Part shown: piece by piece, positions 54,997 to 64,000 of the stretch
How positions within the stretch are numbered: the stretch's first letter is position 1
Layout: every line of letters begins with the position of its first letter
From: Iris pallida
Taxonomy: Eukaryota; Streptophyta; Magnoliopsida; Asparagales; Iridaceae
Direction: 5' to 3'
Assembly (NCBI GenBank): GCA_029216955.1
Contig: JANAVB010010791.1
Span: forward strand, 11,112,438-11,176,437
Length of the DNA stretch: 64,000 bases
The notes under the pieces: model-generated
What the model was told of the DNA's origin: nothing
The model's input: only the letters and a program-made list of their open reading frames with translations
The model's database searches: none
Position numbers and translations under genes: made by a program

Positions 54997-55938
54997 CTAG
55001 CTATACCTAAACTGGCGAAAGAACCTAGTAGGAAAGTAAGGCTCCAAATAGATAGTGTTGCGGTTGCGGTATACCAGGTGGGAAGGATGAATATTGTGCA
55101 GCCAAAGGAGCATCTTGCCGGATAAGAAGTGGGGAGGCCCAATACCATCAAGATGTACGGCCCTCACTTCCTCAGCAGTAAATTGAGGAACAGACACGAA
55201 AAAAGTGTATCTGTCCACCCTCGCCAGTACCATCCGACAGGCACGCATAGTCTCGCAATCCCAAGGCATGCGGCGATACTGGAAGTTAAAAGCATCGTCA
55301 GCAGTTACTCCATCTTCGGGACCAGGCCTCATCAAAGATCGACAATGCATCAACAGCCACCCCATCAGATAAGGATAGGGCAGCTCAATGCGTTCAAAGT
55401 CCTTCGTCGTGTCACGAGTGATGACCTTGGATGTGAAAGTACGAAGGCTATGATGTATACTGTACACCATGGCCGAGAGGAGAGCTAGTCTGACCCCAAA
55501 GACTAGCTTTACAGCAGGAAGGATAAAGTTGCGGCTGATCCTCTCAATAGAACCAGCCCCTCCTGAAACTACGCAATTCCGTAGCCACACCATCAGGAAT
55601 TCGGCCAGAAGAGCCTCGGACAACGGCTAAGTGTCTTGATAAAAATAAGCAAAAGAATCAGATTTACTCCAGAACCTGTCACCGATGGTTCTTACCCTCT
55701 TGGCGGTTGACACTTGGTCATGTACCTCCTTCCGAGTTCGAGGACTTTGGGAAGAAACCTGGCCTGAGGCGCCGAGCTTAAAAAGATAAGTGAGCCAGGC
55801 CTTTGTATGCGGAAGGTTCCCTTCTGAGCTGCCTTTTTTTCTTCGACAGCTGCTGGCAGGTGCTGTGATGACACAACAATTCCCGGTAGACGGCAACAAA
55901 GCCCAGGAACTTCTCCTCCAAATCCTCGAACTCTTTAT
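54997..55938 (-). pseudogene. Antisense gene, PMD-like domain, second part
   Basis: The frame 55623-54997 encodes a hydrophobic, Trp-rich globular segment with LPYPYLMGWLLMHCRSLM, FNFQYRRMPWDCETMRACR and a final YLEPYFPTRFFRQF box that resembles the P-Y-x-P-x-R-x-x-R-Q-F signature of plant mobile domain proteins. The stretch 55627-55938 before it is scrambled by frameshifts. Assignment to the PMD family is by motif pattern only. Confidence 0.55.
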
Positions 55939-56827
55939 TCATTGGGGTATACACTCAAAGACTTTATCTTCCCAAGGCAGCTTGGAGACGTCATGCATCT
56001 CGTGCAGAGCAAGCCCCATCTCCCCTACGGGTGTCAAAAAGGTCCCCGTACGACAGTTGTACATTTCCAACAGAGCCATGAACAATTTCTTATTTATGGG
56101 CAAGCCATAGCTGGTGTCCCGAATGGCATGGTAGAGTCCAATCTCGCGCAGGAGAGTCTCGTATTTTACATGATCCATGTGGACAGGTTGGTCCACGAAG
56201 GGAGGGGGTGTATTCAACTCGGTAGCGACAACCGGCCAACGGGATAGGACCCCTTCCGAGCAAGCTGGTTCAGGAAAGTATTAGCTTGAGAGAACTTAAA
56301 GTTGGGACCCTACACATTCAAGAAACTGCTCGGGGCCAACCCCATCATGTAGCGGCTGGCTGGTACCCTGCCCGCATTCACTGACCGCAGGTTATTGTTA
56401 TAGTGAATTTCACCCACAAATATCCTGTTCCGGGTCGGAGTCAAGGAATCCTCCATCTTCCTGTCCACGGGCAACATGTTGAACCACGATAGTGGGAAGT
56501 GACGCTCCATCAGAGGAACATGGATCGCCATCCCGTCAGTGCTAAAACTTTAACTCTCAGATATGTCCAGAACTTGGGAGTTATTTACAGTTAAGGCATC
56601 CTCGAAGATGAACACAGACTTCAAGTGTTTGCCCCCCAGTAGCCCAGAGTTCATCATTCCCGAGATAAAGAAGAAGGACTGGTTTTTAATGTCTCTCAGC
56701 CTCTCCACAGGTTCATCTTTGGGAAGCTGGTTCACCACATACTCGATTATGTGGTCGAACCTATAGCCCACAACAGATTGGGTGCGACCTAGCAAAGGTT
56801 CTTCCGCAGGATTGAGTGGCAAATTCA
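55939..56827 (-). pseudogene. Antisense gene, exon 2: PMD-like domain, first part
   Basis: Exon 2 opens at 56827 after a clear splice acceptor. It encodes NLPLNPAEEPLLGRTQ, then DEPVERLRDIKNQSFFFISG, HVPLMERHFPLSWFNMLPVD, and YNCRTGTFLTPVGEMGLALHEMHDVSKLP. The last box matches the PMD pattern of W-x-P-E-T-x-T-F-x-x-P-x-G-E-M-T-x-T-L-E-D-V. Breaks include stops near 56550 and 56310 and a frameshift near 56220. PMD proteins in plants include MAIN and MAIL1, and transposon-borne relatives are known. Confidence 0.6.
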
Positions 56828-57674
56828 CTGAAAAATGACAAAAGAAACAAGTTAGAAGATGGCCAGGGAGAACTGCTTAGTGTTTTCGAGCTTATGCGGT
56901 TCTGATCAGGCGGGTCCTTATGCAGCTTAATTTAATGGGGCTTATGCAGCTCTATTTTAACGGGGCCTCATGCGGTCGAGTTCAGATGAGCTTATGCGGA
57001 TCTGTTTAGTTGGGTCTCATGCGGCCGAGTTCAGATGAGCTTATGCGGCTCTGTTTAGTGGGGTCTCATACGGCTGAGTTCAGATGAGCTTATGCGGCTC
57101 TGTTTAGCGGGGTCTCATGCGGCCGAGTTCAGATGAGCTTATGCGGCTCTGTTTAGCGGGGTCTCATGCGGCCAGTTCAAGTGAGCTTATGCGGCTCTAT
57201 TTCGAGGGAGCTTATGCGGCCCAGTTTAAAAACGCTTATGCAGCTCTGATTTGATGGGGTCTTATGCGGCACAGTTCGAGGGAGCTTATGCGGCACTGTT
57301 CGATGGAGCTTATGCGGCCTAGTTTAAAAGTGCTTATGTGGTTCTGATTTGATGGGGTCTTATGCGGCACAGTTCGAGGGAGCTTATACGGCCCTGTTCA
57401 AAGGAAGCTTATGCAGTACAGTTCGAGGGAGCTTATGTGGCACTGTTCAAAGGGAGCTTATGCGGCCCAGTTTGTAAAGTGCTTATGCGTCCACAAGACG
57501 ACTCCCATGCGGCTCGGACATGAGTCGTACATACGGCATATGCAGCACAGTATACAGATTCATCAATAAACTTGAACAGTTCATTGAAGACGAAGAAGGC
57601 CCGCGCATAAAATATACGGCATAGCCATGATGGTTAGGGCTTTGAGTTCATACAATTTCTTCCAATATCCTTAC
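56828..57674 (-). other. Proposed 847-bp intron of the antisense gene, filled with ATGCGGC repeats
   Basis: Donor GATG|GTAAGG at 57674 and acceptor TTTTGTCATTTTTCAG at 56828 (minus strand). The phase is right: exon 1 ends with one base and exon 2 supplies TG. Between 56880 and 57530 there are over 25 copies of ATGCGGC or one-base transition variants, in units of about 49 bp (56940-57185) and about 30-35 bp (57185-57480). Confidence 0.7.
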
Positions 57675-57780
57675 CATCAATGGCGGGGTGGACATCGAGA
57701 TGAACTGTGGGCGCCTCAGTCGACGAGGAAGCCGCTCCTTTACCCTTCGCTATGACGCTAGAGGAAGCTTTGGGAGCCAT
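57675..57780 (-). pseudogene. Antisense gene, exon 1
   Basis: ATG at 57778-57780, reading MAPKASSSVIAKGKG then an acidic/His segment, 35 codons plus one base. It lies about 95 bases downstream of a TATA box. The N-terminal methionine and context are consistent with a real start; the open frame extends upstream to 57891 only by chance. Confidence 0.65.
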
Positions 57781-57872
57781 TGCTGATCGGAGAAGGAAGA
57801 TACGACGGCGAATAAAGGCAAGAAAAGTTGAAGAGAAAAGAAAGTAAAGGGTTTCTCTCTTCCAAAAGTACT

Positions 57873-57884
57873 CGTATTTATAGG
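57873..57884 (-). promoter_or_regulatory. TATA box of the antisense gene
   Basis: Minus strand CCTATAAATACG, 89-105 bases before the ATG. The word array at 58111-58290 lies about 230-410 bases upstream of it. Confidence 0.72.
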
Positions 57885-58110
57885 CTGACAAGGTGCGTAC
57901 GAATTGATGGACGCTTCGTATTACGTGCCGCCTAGAAGATAAGGCCGACTCTTGGATTTCTATCCCCTACAAGCAAAAGATTACTCGTAATCATTAAGAT
58001 AAATCTAAATATTTAAAGCTGACTCTTGGGATCTAATCCCAAAAGACGGCTTTAAATCAAAGCAAATCAAAGGCAATTAAATGAGATGCCTATGTGGCAC
58101 AGGACCACTA

Positions 58111-58290
58111 TACGGCCAGAACAGTCCATGCGGCCAGAGCAGTCCATACGGCCAGAACAGTCCATGCGGCCAGAGTAGTCCATACGGCCAGAATAGTCCA
58201 TGCGGCCAGAACATCCTATGCGGCCAGAACATCCTATACGGCCAGAGGAGTCTATGCGATAAGAAGAGCTTATGCGGACATAGCCATGCT
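58111..58290 (-). repeat. 18-bp ATGCGGCC array upstream of the antisense promoter
   Basis: About ten 18-bp units of the form TGCGGCCAGAACAGTCCA, alternating with TACGGCC variants, decaying at the right end. It sits between the antisense TATA box and the polypurine tract. Repetitive open frames on both strands are by-products. Confidence 0.92.
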
Positions 58291-58326
58291 TCTTATTCAA
58301 AGTATTTCAATTTTCCAAATTAAAAA

Positions 58327-58341
58327 CTTTAAAGGGGGTCT
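58327..58341 (+). other. Element E polypurine tract
   Basis: CTTTAAAGGGGGTCT directly before the 3' LTR start TGTAGAAGC. Confidence 0.85.
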
Positions 58342-58379
58342 TGTAGAAGCATGGAAAAGAACAGAAAAGTCCATACGGC

Positions 58380-58560
58380 TCAAAACAGAGGGAGTCTCAT
58401 GCGGCTCAAAAGTCCCTTAGAGCTTCATGCGGCTCAAACATCCTTTAGAGCTTCATGCGGCACAAAAGTCCCTTAGAGCCTCATTCGGCTCAAAAGTCCC
58501 TTAGAAGCTTCATGCGGTTGGAAAGTCCTCGATAGCTCCATGCGGCTCGGGAAAAGCCAC
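58380..58560 (+). repeat. ~30-bp ATGCGGCTC repeats in E 3' LTR
   Basis: About six units of the form CATGCGGCTCAAAAGTCCC plus TTAGAGCTT. This part is absent from the truncated 5' LTR. Confidence 0.88.
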
Positions 58561-58799
58561 GTGGCCCTATGCGGTTCAAAAATAGGCCTCTACAACTGGC
58601 CATAACTGCTCTGTGCAGCTAGCTCATTAAATACTCTGACGCAATGCGGCAGCTCTGACACAAAAGATTGACAGCTCTGACATAAAGGTAAAATGATGAC
58701 TCTGACATAATGACGTGCCCCTAGAGAGACGAGAAAAATCTTTATGGCTGGCACAATCCACCAATTCCAAAGCTCCTTATGCGAATCGCTTCAAAGACT

Positions 58800-59085
58800 T
58801 CCATGCGGCTCAGTTATGGGGGCCACCCTTATGCGGTTCAGAAGGGGAGGCACCCTTATGCGGCTCGATTTTGGGGGCCACCCTCATGCGGCTCAGTTGG
58901 AGGCTATCCTTATGCGGTTCAGTTGGAGGCCACCCTTATGCGGCTCGGTTGGAGGCCATCCTTATGCAGTTCAGTTGGAGGCCACCCTTATGTGGCTCAG
59001 TTGGAGGCTATCCTTATGTAGCTAGGTTGTGGGGCCACCCTCATGCGGCTCAATTAGAAGACCACACTCATGTGGCTCTGCCAGG
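58800..59085 (+). repeat. 26-bp ATGCGGC repeats in E 3' LTR
   Basis: About eleven units, two more than in the 5' LTR. Deamination-type variants (ATGTGGC, ATGCAGT, ATACGGT) are common. Confidence 0.9.
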
Positions 59086-59374
59086 ATGCCCCGTTCATAC
59101 GGTTCGCAGCATAAATGACAATTGGGACACGTGGCAGAAGATTGACTAAGACTTATCCACTCGGATTTAGCAACCAACAAATCATAACAATACAAATTTA
59201 TTGCAATCAACATAACTACCCAAATCGATTTCCAACAAACAATACAGATTTGTTGCAATCAATATAAACAGCGCAGATTGATTTCCAACAAACAAGATCA
59301 AAGCTAATTTTAACCAATCCCCAATCGCCCACTTTTCAAGGAGTAATTACTGCACACCCTACTTATCACGAAGC

Positions 59375-59385
59375 CCTATAAATAG
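59375..59385 (+). promoter_or_regulatory. TATA box of element E 3' LTR
   Basis: CCTATAAATAG, counterpart of 42795-42805; in this copy it would read out into element D. Confidence 0.75.
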
Positions 59386-59705
59386 GAGGGGATTATTCCT
59401 TTACAAAAGGACGCAGAGGTATACGCATAGAGCCCGAGCAGAGGGACTAGCAACTCCCGCACACACAAAGAGCATTTCTTTGCCAAAGCAGAAGCTACAT
59501 CCGATCGTCCAAGGAGTAAGGCAGAGTTGGTATCACTTTCCTGAGACTCTACCATCACCCCCCAGAAAAACTAAACAATTTTACTTAGATTGCTTTTTCT
59601 AGGCTTTATTCCTATGCTCTCTTTGTACGAGCGAGTTTGTATTGTGAATCAAAGTCCAGTCCTCCCATAAAACTGTTCTGTTCTTTTGATAATCAATGAC
59701 AAACA

Positions 59706-61810
59706 GCAGTAGTCCAAAGGAAATGTTTTTAGGTGTCAATCGAGTAGTAGATCAATGGGAGAATGACCATAGCTCATCAAAAGGTAATAGGCTATTATCT
59801 AGGAGTAACAGGATGGTCCAGGACTTCACCATTAATATCTAGGAGCCAGTTAAATAGTAGTATCAGTGTAACCTAATCTATTCATGTATGGTCCTGATGG
59901 GTGGCACAATACTCTGCCATTTAAAGTGATAAGTTAAATATATATAACTGTATACACATTTGGGGATGAATCACCTACTGACCAAACTCCTAGGGTGCAA
60001 GTCTAGTTCTGTGAATCAAACCACTAGGACATAGACCATAGGACATTAAGCAATATAGGAAGTAAATGGGGTTAGGCATGACAGGTCCTATACCCTACAT
60101 ATCACAGTAGAAATAAGAGTTCCCTGTGTGTGCTTAGCAGAACACACTTGAACTTGCTAAAGAATTGGGGGTGCACAGTATGGATGCTAGGTTCTTCAAA
60201 GTTGGCATCATTCAAGTACATGGAGACCCATACCACTAGTTCAGTATGAACCATAGGCAGGAAGGGGTTGAATATGGAACATGACCCATATGGCTGGGGG
60301 CACATATCAGTAGTAGACAATGAATATATACATGGAGGAGGATGCTCTAACATCACAATAGACATAATATAGACCCCATCAATTACAGGACAAAATCATA
60401 GGTTGTAAAATGAAGGTTCAGACGACTAGTTGTACTATGCACCCCACATATTAGTCAAGACATGAACCTAAGTTAGACATGGGTAAACAAGGATAGTGTT
60501 CCCTAGATATCTATAGAGCTAAGGAAACCATGATAACTTAGAGTTACCCTAGAGACTTAATACGAAAATAGTTAGTACAGTTGTTGTATTTCACTTATTA
60601 ACATGATAAACTCTCAAAACAGGATACTTGGATCGAGATACGGACTTGACCCGTGCCAACAGCTCAGAACCGAAGTTAAGTATACCTTGCCTTTCTACAC
60701 AGCTTTATTTACATGCATTGTCTCTTTTATTATTATCTAGTTTTTCTAATATTGTTGCTATGTATCTTTCACATCCTGCTTGTATATTTGTATCATTGCT
60801 ATATAGACCGTGTTCACAGTTAGCTTTGTATCTTATTGGTCGTGTTCACTTGTGCCTTGATTGAGTCGTATTATGGTCGAGATGTCATGAATTGAACTGC
60901 TACACATCCTTGTCTTAAGATCTTAAAGCTAACATGTGAGTCCACATTAGGGGAAAGGGTTAGTAGTCATCTGTGTCTTAAGCTAACCTGCGAGTCCATA
61001 CTAAGGACGAGGGTTAGTAGTTATTGGTCCACACCTGCGAGTTCGCACTAGGGACGAGGATGATGCTAACCTACGAGTCCACAGTAGGGATGAGGGTTAG
61101 TAGTATATGGTTCACATCTGCGAGTCCATACTAGGGGCGAGGGTGATGCTAACCTGCGAGTCCACACTAGGGACGAGGGTTAGTAGTTGTTCAAACTTGC
61201 GAGTCCACACTAGGAACGAGAGTTTGAGTATTCGATTTCGTTATTCGTGACATCTTGACATGAGTTCTCTCGTCCTCATTTAGCTATTTATTTATGTGTA
61301 GACAGTGTACAGATTCGTATTTATTTACTGCTCAGTTTTACTTGTTTATTCTGTATTTTTTCCATGCATAATAAACTGTTAGAAAGGCTCATTTTTATGT
61401 ATCTTGATAGTCCTCTGAGGACCTGATGATCTCTTCAGCTTTAGTCAAATTTGAGTCAGGAGCAGTTGAACGGGTTGAGTCAGCACCAGACCGCGGAGCT
61501 TTGCAGTTGAGGTTGCCTTTAGTAGCAGTTTTATTTAGTTAGTGTATTTTATGTACTTTTCTCTTTCCGTCTATTGGTAGTAGATTTGTGTCCACCGAAC
61601 GTGACATTGATTCTTGATATTCAGTTTATTCATTATTGTCCAGTTTTATTTCTTATTCATGGATCTTGTTTGTGATTTGATTATTCCGTAGATGAAATAT
61701 AGATTACCATTGCCGTGACTTGTGTATAGACAGCATACTATCGCCGACACTGCGGCGTAGGCTGGGCTTGGACACGCTTCGTATCCGAAAAGCAGGTGCG
61801 GGTCATGACA
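59706..61810 (+). repeat. Element D LTR 3 (right part)
   Basis: Matches 39807-41898. It begins exactly at the end of element E (GCAGT) and ends GGTCATGACA. The first half of this LTR is missing. No coding region is supported. Confidence 0.9.
60928..61227 (+). repeat. Seven-unit hairpin array in D LTR 3
   Basis: Same order of units as in LTR 1 and LTR 2 but more diverged. In the last unit the stem changed on both sides (CAAACT with AGTTTG instead of CAAACC with GGTTTG), which keeps it paired. Confidence 0.88.
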
Positions 61811-64000
61811 CAAACATGAGGCTACCCAGGTAAGGCTGTAAAGACTAGTAATATGTGATCCTGTTCTCACCCTTGTGGTACACACCTATATGTACACATA
61901 TCTATATACCATCAGTAGGATAGGCAAGTCTCGATCACATTTTCAATTGCTAATGGAAAGGTAGGACTAGGAAAGCAGTTGCACCATAGCAGATACCATC
62001 ATAAATGTATCAGGTACACACCCTAGTATTAGCCATACTCTAAAGTAAGATACTGCCATAATAACACTTCCCCATATCCAATAAATACTAATTTATGGAA
62101 TCATCTTCGAGTATCAAATCGATACTAATATTTGACCAACTCCTTAATAATTGGTGTCTTCGACCAACTTGATAAGATGAATTATTGTTACCACTTTTAT
62201 ATATACCTCTGTAACCCACAAACGCAGGGCTGTACCTATAAGTTATGAAAGTGGAATGAAGGATTCATGACACATGAGAAGGGAGCATGGACATCATGTT
62301 CACCTGGAAGGAAGGGCTTCCTTACATGATACAGACAATAGGTAAAAATACCCTGATAATATAAGTATTAAGAGGGAGTGCCCATGAGCGTGTACGAGAA
62401 TAGCAGAGCAATGTAGTCCTATTTTTTTTCCTATGGCCCATGACGACCATATAAACCAATTCATATATGAGGCAAGGAAGAGGTAGTCAGAGTACCAGAA
62501 ATATAGGGGTCACAGTAGCATGCTTGGTATCAGACTGATACCTTAATAACATGTTTAATATCTTGGTAGCAAACTGATGGCTAGTATCATCTAGACCTTA
62601 GCATCAGACCAACAATAAAAGAAACTAGTCTAATACCTAATACCCAACCTGGACTTCCCTAGCAGTCTGCTGCAATAACAGAGTGCATGGTACAGACTAC
62701 GAGACATAAGGGGCATGTGCCTAAGGATTCTGGACCTGGTAAGGTCATTATCTATCCTAGCCAGGTATTCTAGATAGAGGCCAAGCCTAAATGAGCTTCT
62801 AAAGGCAAGTATACGAATTGTATGCATCATTGGGTTACATAGCAGAGGAGTAGGTAGAATGGGAATGGAGCCATTTGCTATTAAAACCTCAATATTAGTA
62901 AGTGCAGTAAGACAGCTATGTGTTTTGTGGAGAATCAAATGCTTCCAAGTCCTAAATTGGGGCCACCTACTACTAAAGGGTACTTTATATAATATAGCCT
63001 TCCCATACCTAAAGAACCCAGATAGAGAGCAATGACTAGTTGCTAGTAACAGTTGTGTCCTAGAAAGATCATTCTAGAATATAAATAAAATAAGTATGGC
63101 CTCATAAACTCTCCAACCTAAAATGGTAATATGTCCTCTGAATAATTATTAAACCAATGCCATAACCTTCTAACTAAGGTAGGGATAGAGAGGGAAATGA
63201 CTAAAGGACCTAATAAGGAAATGATTAAGTTACTCTTGTTTGTGTAGGTTGTATTTTGACATTGTACTTTATTGAAATAGGTTACTTGGATCTCGATTTG
63301 GACTCTGACTCGTGCCAGCAGCTCAGGACACCAGGCGAGTGCAGTTTATTATCTGTTTTCGATATTGATTTTCACTATATTTTACTGTTGGCCATTGGTT
63401 ATGTGGTTTTACCATTTTATATTCTATCATAATTTGTTGAGTCGGGAATGAGAAGTACTAAGGATGTGTGATCCGACCGTAGACATTGTTTAATTTCTGC
63501 AAGTAGACCTCGTAGACATTATTTATTTTTCATACAAGTGGACCTCGTAGACATTATTTATTTTTCATGCAAGTAGACCTCATAGACCTCGCGGTATAGT
63601 ATCCCAGACTGATCACATATCAAAGGTACTTCTAACAGTTGGGAGGTATTTAGTTTATTTATTTGCTGTTGAGTTTTCGTCTTTTCTCACGTCTTTTTTT
63701 CTGTTTATTTTTTAAACATATAATTGATGTCTAACCTCTGTCATATAGTCATTTTCATATATTAGAACTGTATTCAGTGAATTGTACTCATTCCATACTA
63801 ACTGGATAACCAAATAAATTTTAGGTGATTGCGAAGAGGTCGAGTGCCCTGACCAGTATGGCCCGAACATGGGAGATACAGTAGTGACAGACTTTGCTTA
63901 TCAGGAGGAGTACACAGCATCTGATCCTGCTGCGTTTGCTTAGTTACCTTTAGTTAGTTCTGAGACATTATAGTAGATACTGAGTTGAATTTTTGAGACA
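61811..64000 (+). repeat. Element F: diverged D-like LTR (partial)
   Basis: Shares with D the GGTTACTTGGA ... CGTGCCA-N2-AGCTCAGGA block (63280-63330 against 36239-36288) and the general order after it, but most of the sequence has drifted. The region 61811-63280 shows no coding or recognisable domain. It is probably the older LTR into which D inserted, and it continues past the window. Confidence 0.6.
63494..63590 (+). repeat. 36-bp tandem repeats in element F
   Basis: About two and a half units of AAGTAGACCTCGTAGACATT plus an ATTTATTTTTCAT-like end. They occupy the place where D has its hairpin array. Confidence 0.8.

Larger units (their letters stand above)
42207..59705 (+). mobile_element. 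Element E: Tat/Ogre-like Ty3/Gypsy element, 17.5 kb
   Basis: Order: truncated 5' LTR (42207-43125), tRNA-Arg-type primer site, extra ORF, gag, protease, RT, RNase H, a second archaeal-type RNase H, integrase, a long 3' region with an antisense gene, polypurine tract, complete 3' LTR (58342-59705). The double RNase H and the absence of a chromodomain define the Tat group. Coding regions are broken by more than a dozen stops and several frameshifts. The right flank is D LTR (GCAGT at 59706); the left flank is D interior, so the left side was remodelled after insertion. Confidence 0.93.
58342..59705 (+). repeat. Element E 3' LTR (complete, 1,364 bp)
   Basis: Starts TGTAGAAGC and ends GACAAACA. 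It contains a 30-bp word array at 58380-58560, the 26-bp array at 58800-59085 and a TATA box at 59375-59385. The start TGTAG matches the LTR start of element B (TGTAGGCC). Confidence 0.9.

Noticed and set aside
52860..57780. Antisense gene as a captured host gene
   Set aside because: Position between integrase and polypurine tract, the element's own word array in its intron and upstream region, and knowledge of antisense ORFs in Tat elements all favour an element gene.

Overview
The window looks like intergenic heterochromatin from a seed plant with a large genome. I found no host gene, tRNA or rRNA. Nearly every base belongs to LTR retrotransposons of the Ty3/Gypsy superfamily, nested inside one another. 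The chromodomain pol (Tekay/Del type), the Tat/Ogre-type pol with a second RNase H, the tRNA-Arg-type primer sites and the antisense 3' gene are all plant features. The species cannot be named from the sequence.

Layout, with element names used throughout. A (1-10158, minus strand) is a Tekay/Del-like chromovirus with LTRs of 2,962 bp; its left LTR is cut by the window start. B (10159-17647, minus) is the 5' half of a Tat/Ogre-like element, broken inside its RT/RNase H region by A. C (17648-31867, minus) is a non-coding element family with 5,418-bp LTRs and 1,648-bp interiors, arranged LTR-interior-LTR-interior-LTR; its left LTR is interrupted by B. C' (31868-34521, minus) is an older relative of C, interrupted by the C array. 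D (34522-42206 and 59706-61810, plus) has 4,064-bp LTRs and an interior of only about 0.4 kb, also in the order LTR-interior-LTR-interior-LTR. E (42207-59705, plus) is a second Tat/Ogre-like element of 17.5 kb sitting in D. F (61811-64000) is a diverged D-like LTR that runs off the right end. The right-hand borders give the order of insertion: A in B, B in C, C in C', C' in D, D in F, and separately E in D. The missing left halves should lie left of the window in mirror order.

How the parts work together. A and E carry recognisable gag, protease, reverse transcriptase, RNase H and integrase, but all are broken by stops and frameshifts. C and D have LTR ends, a shared primer-site-like motif (GTGGCCCATGCAGGT, also in A) and a polypurine tract but no coding capacity, so they probably depended on a chromovirus such as A. 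B and E share a tRNA-Arg-type primer site and an extra ORF upstream of gag. E also carries a complete-looking but decayed antisense gene between integrase and the 3' LTR, with its own TATA box, introns and poly(A) signal. Its product resembles a plant mobile domain (PMD) protein with a coiled-coil tail.

The most unusual signal is that each family carries its own short word, repeated many times and often as inverted pairs that can form hairpins: CACGCTCA/TGAGCGTG in A, CACGCTG/CAGCGTG in B, ATGCGGC/GCCGCAT in E, CGTGTCC/GGACACG in C, and a hairpin array in D whose outer stems change in compensating pairs. In E the same word is arrayed in front of both the sense and the antisense promoter, inside the antisense intron and inside the extra ORF.
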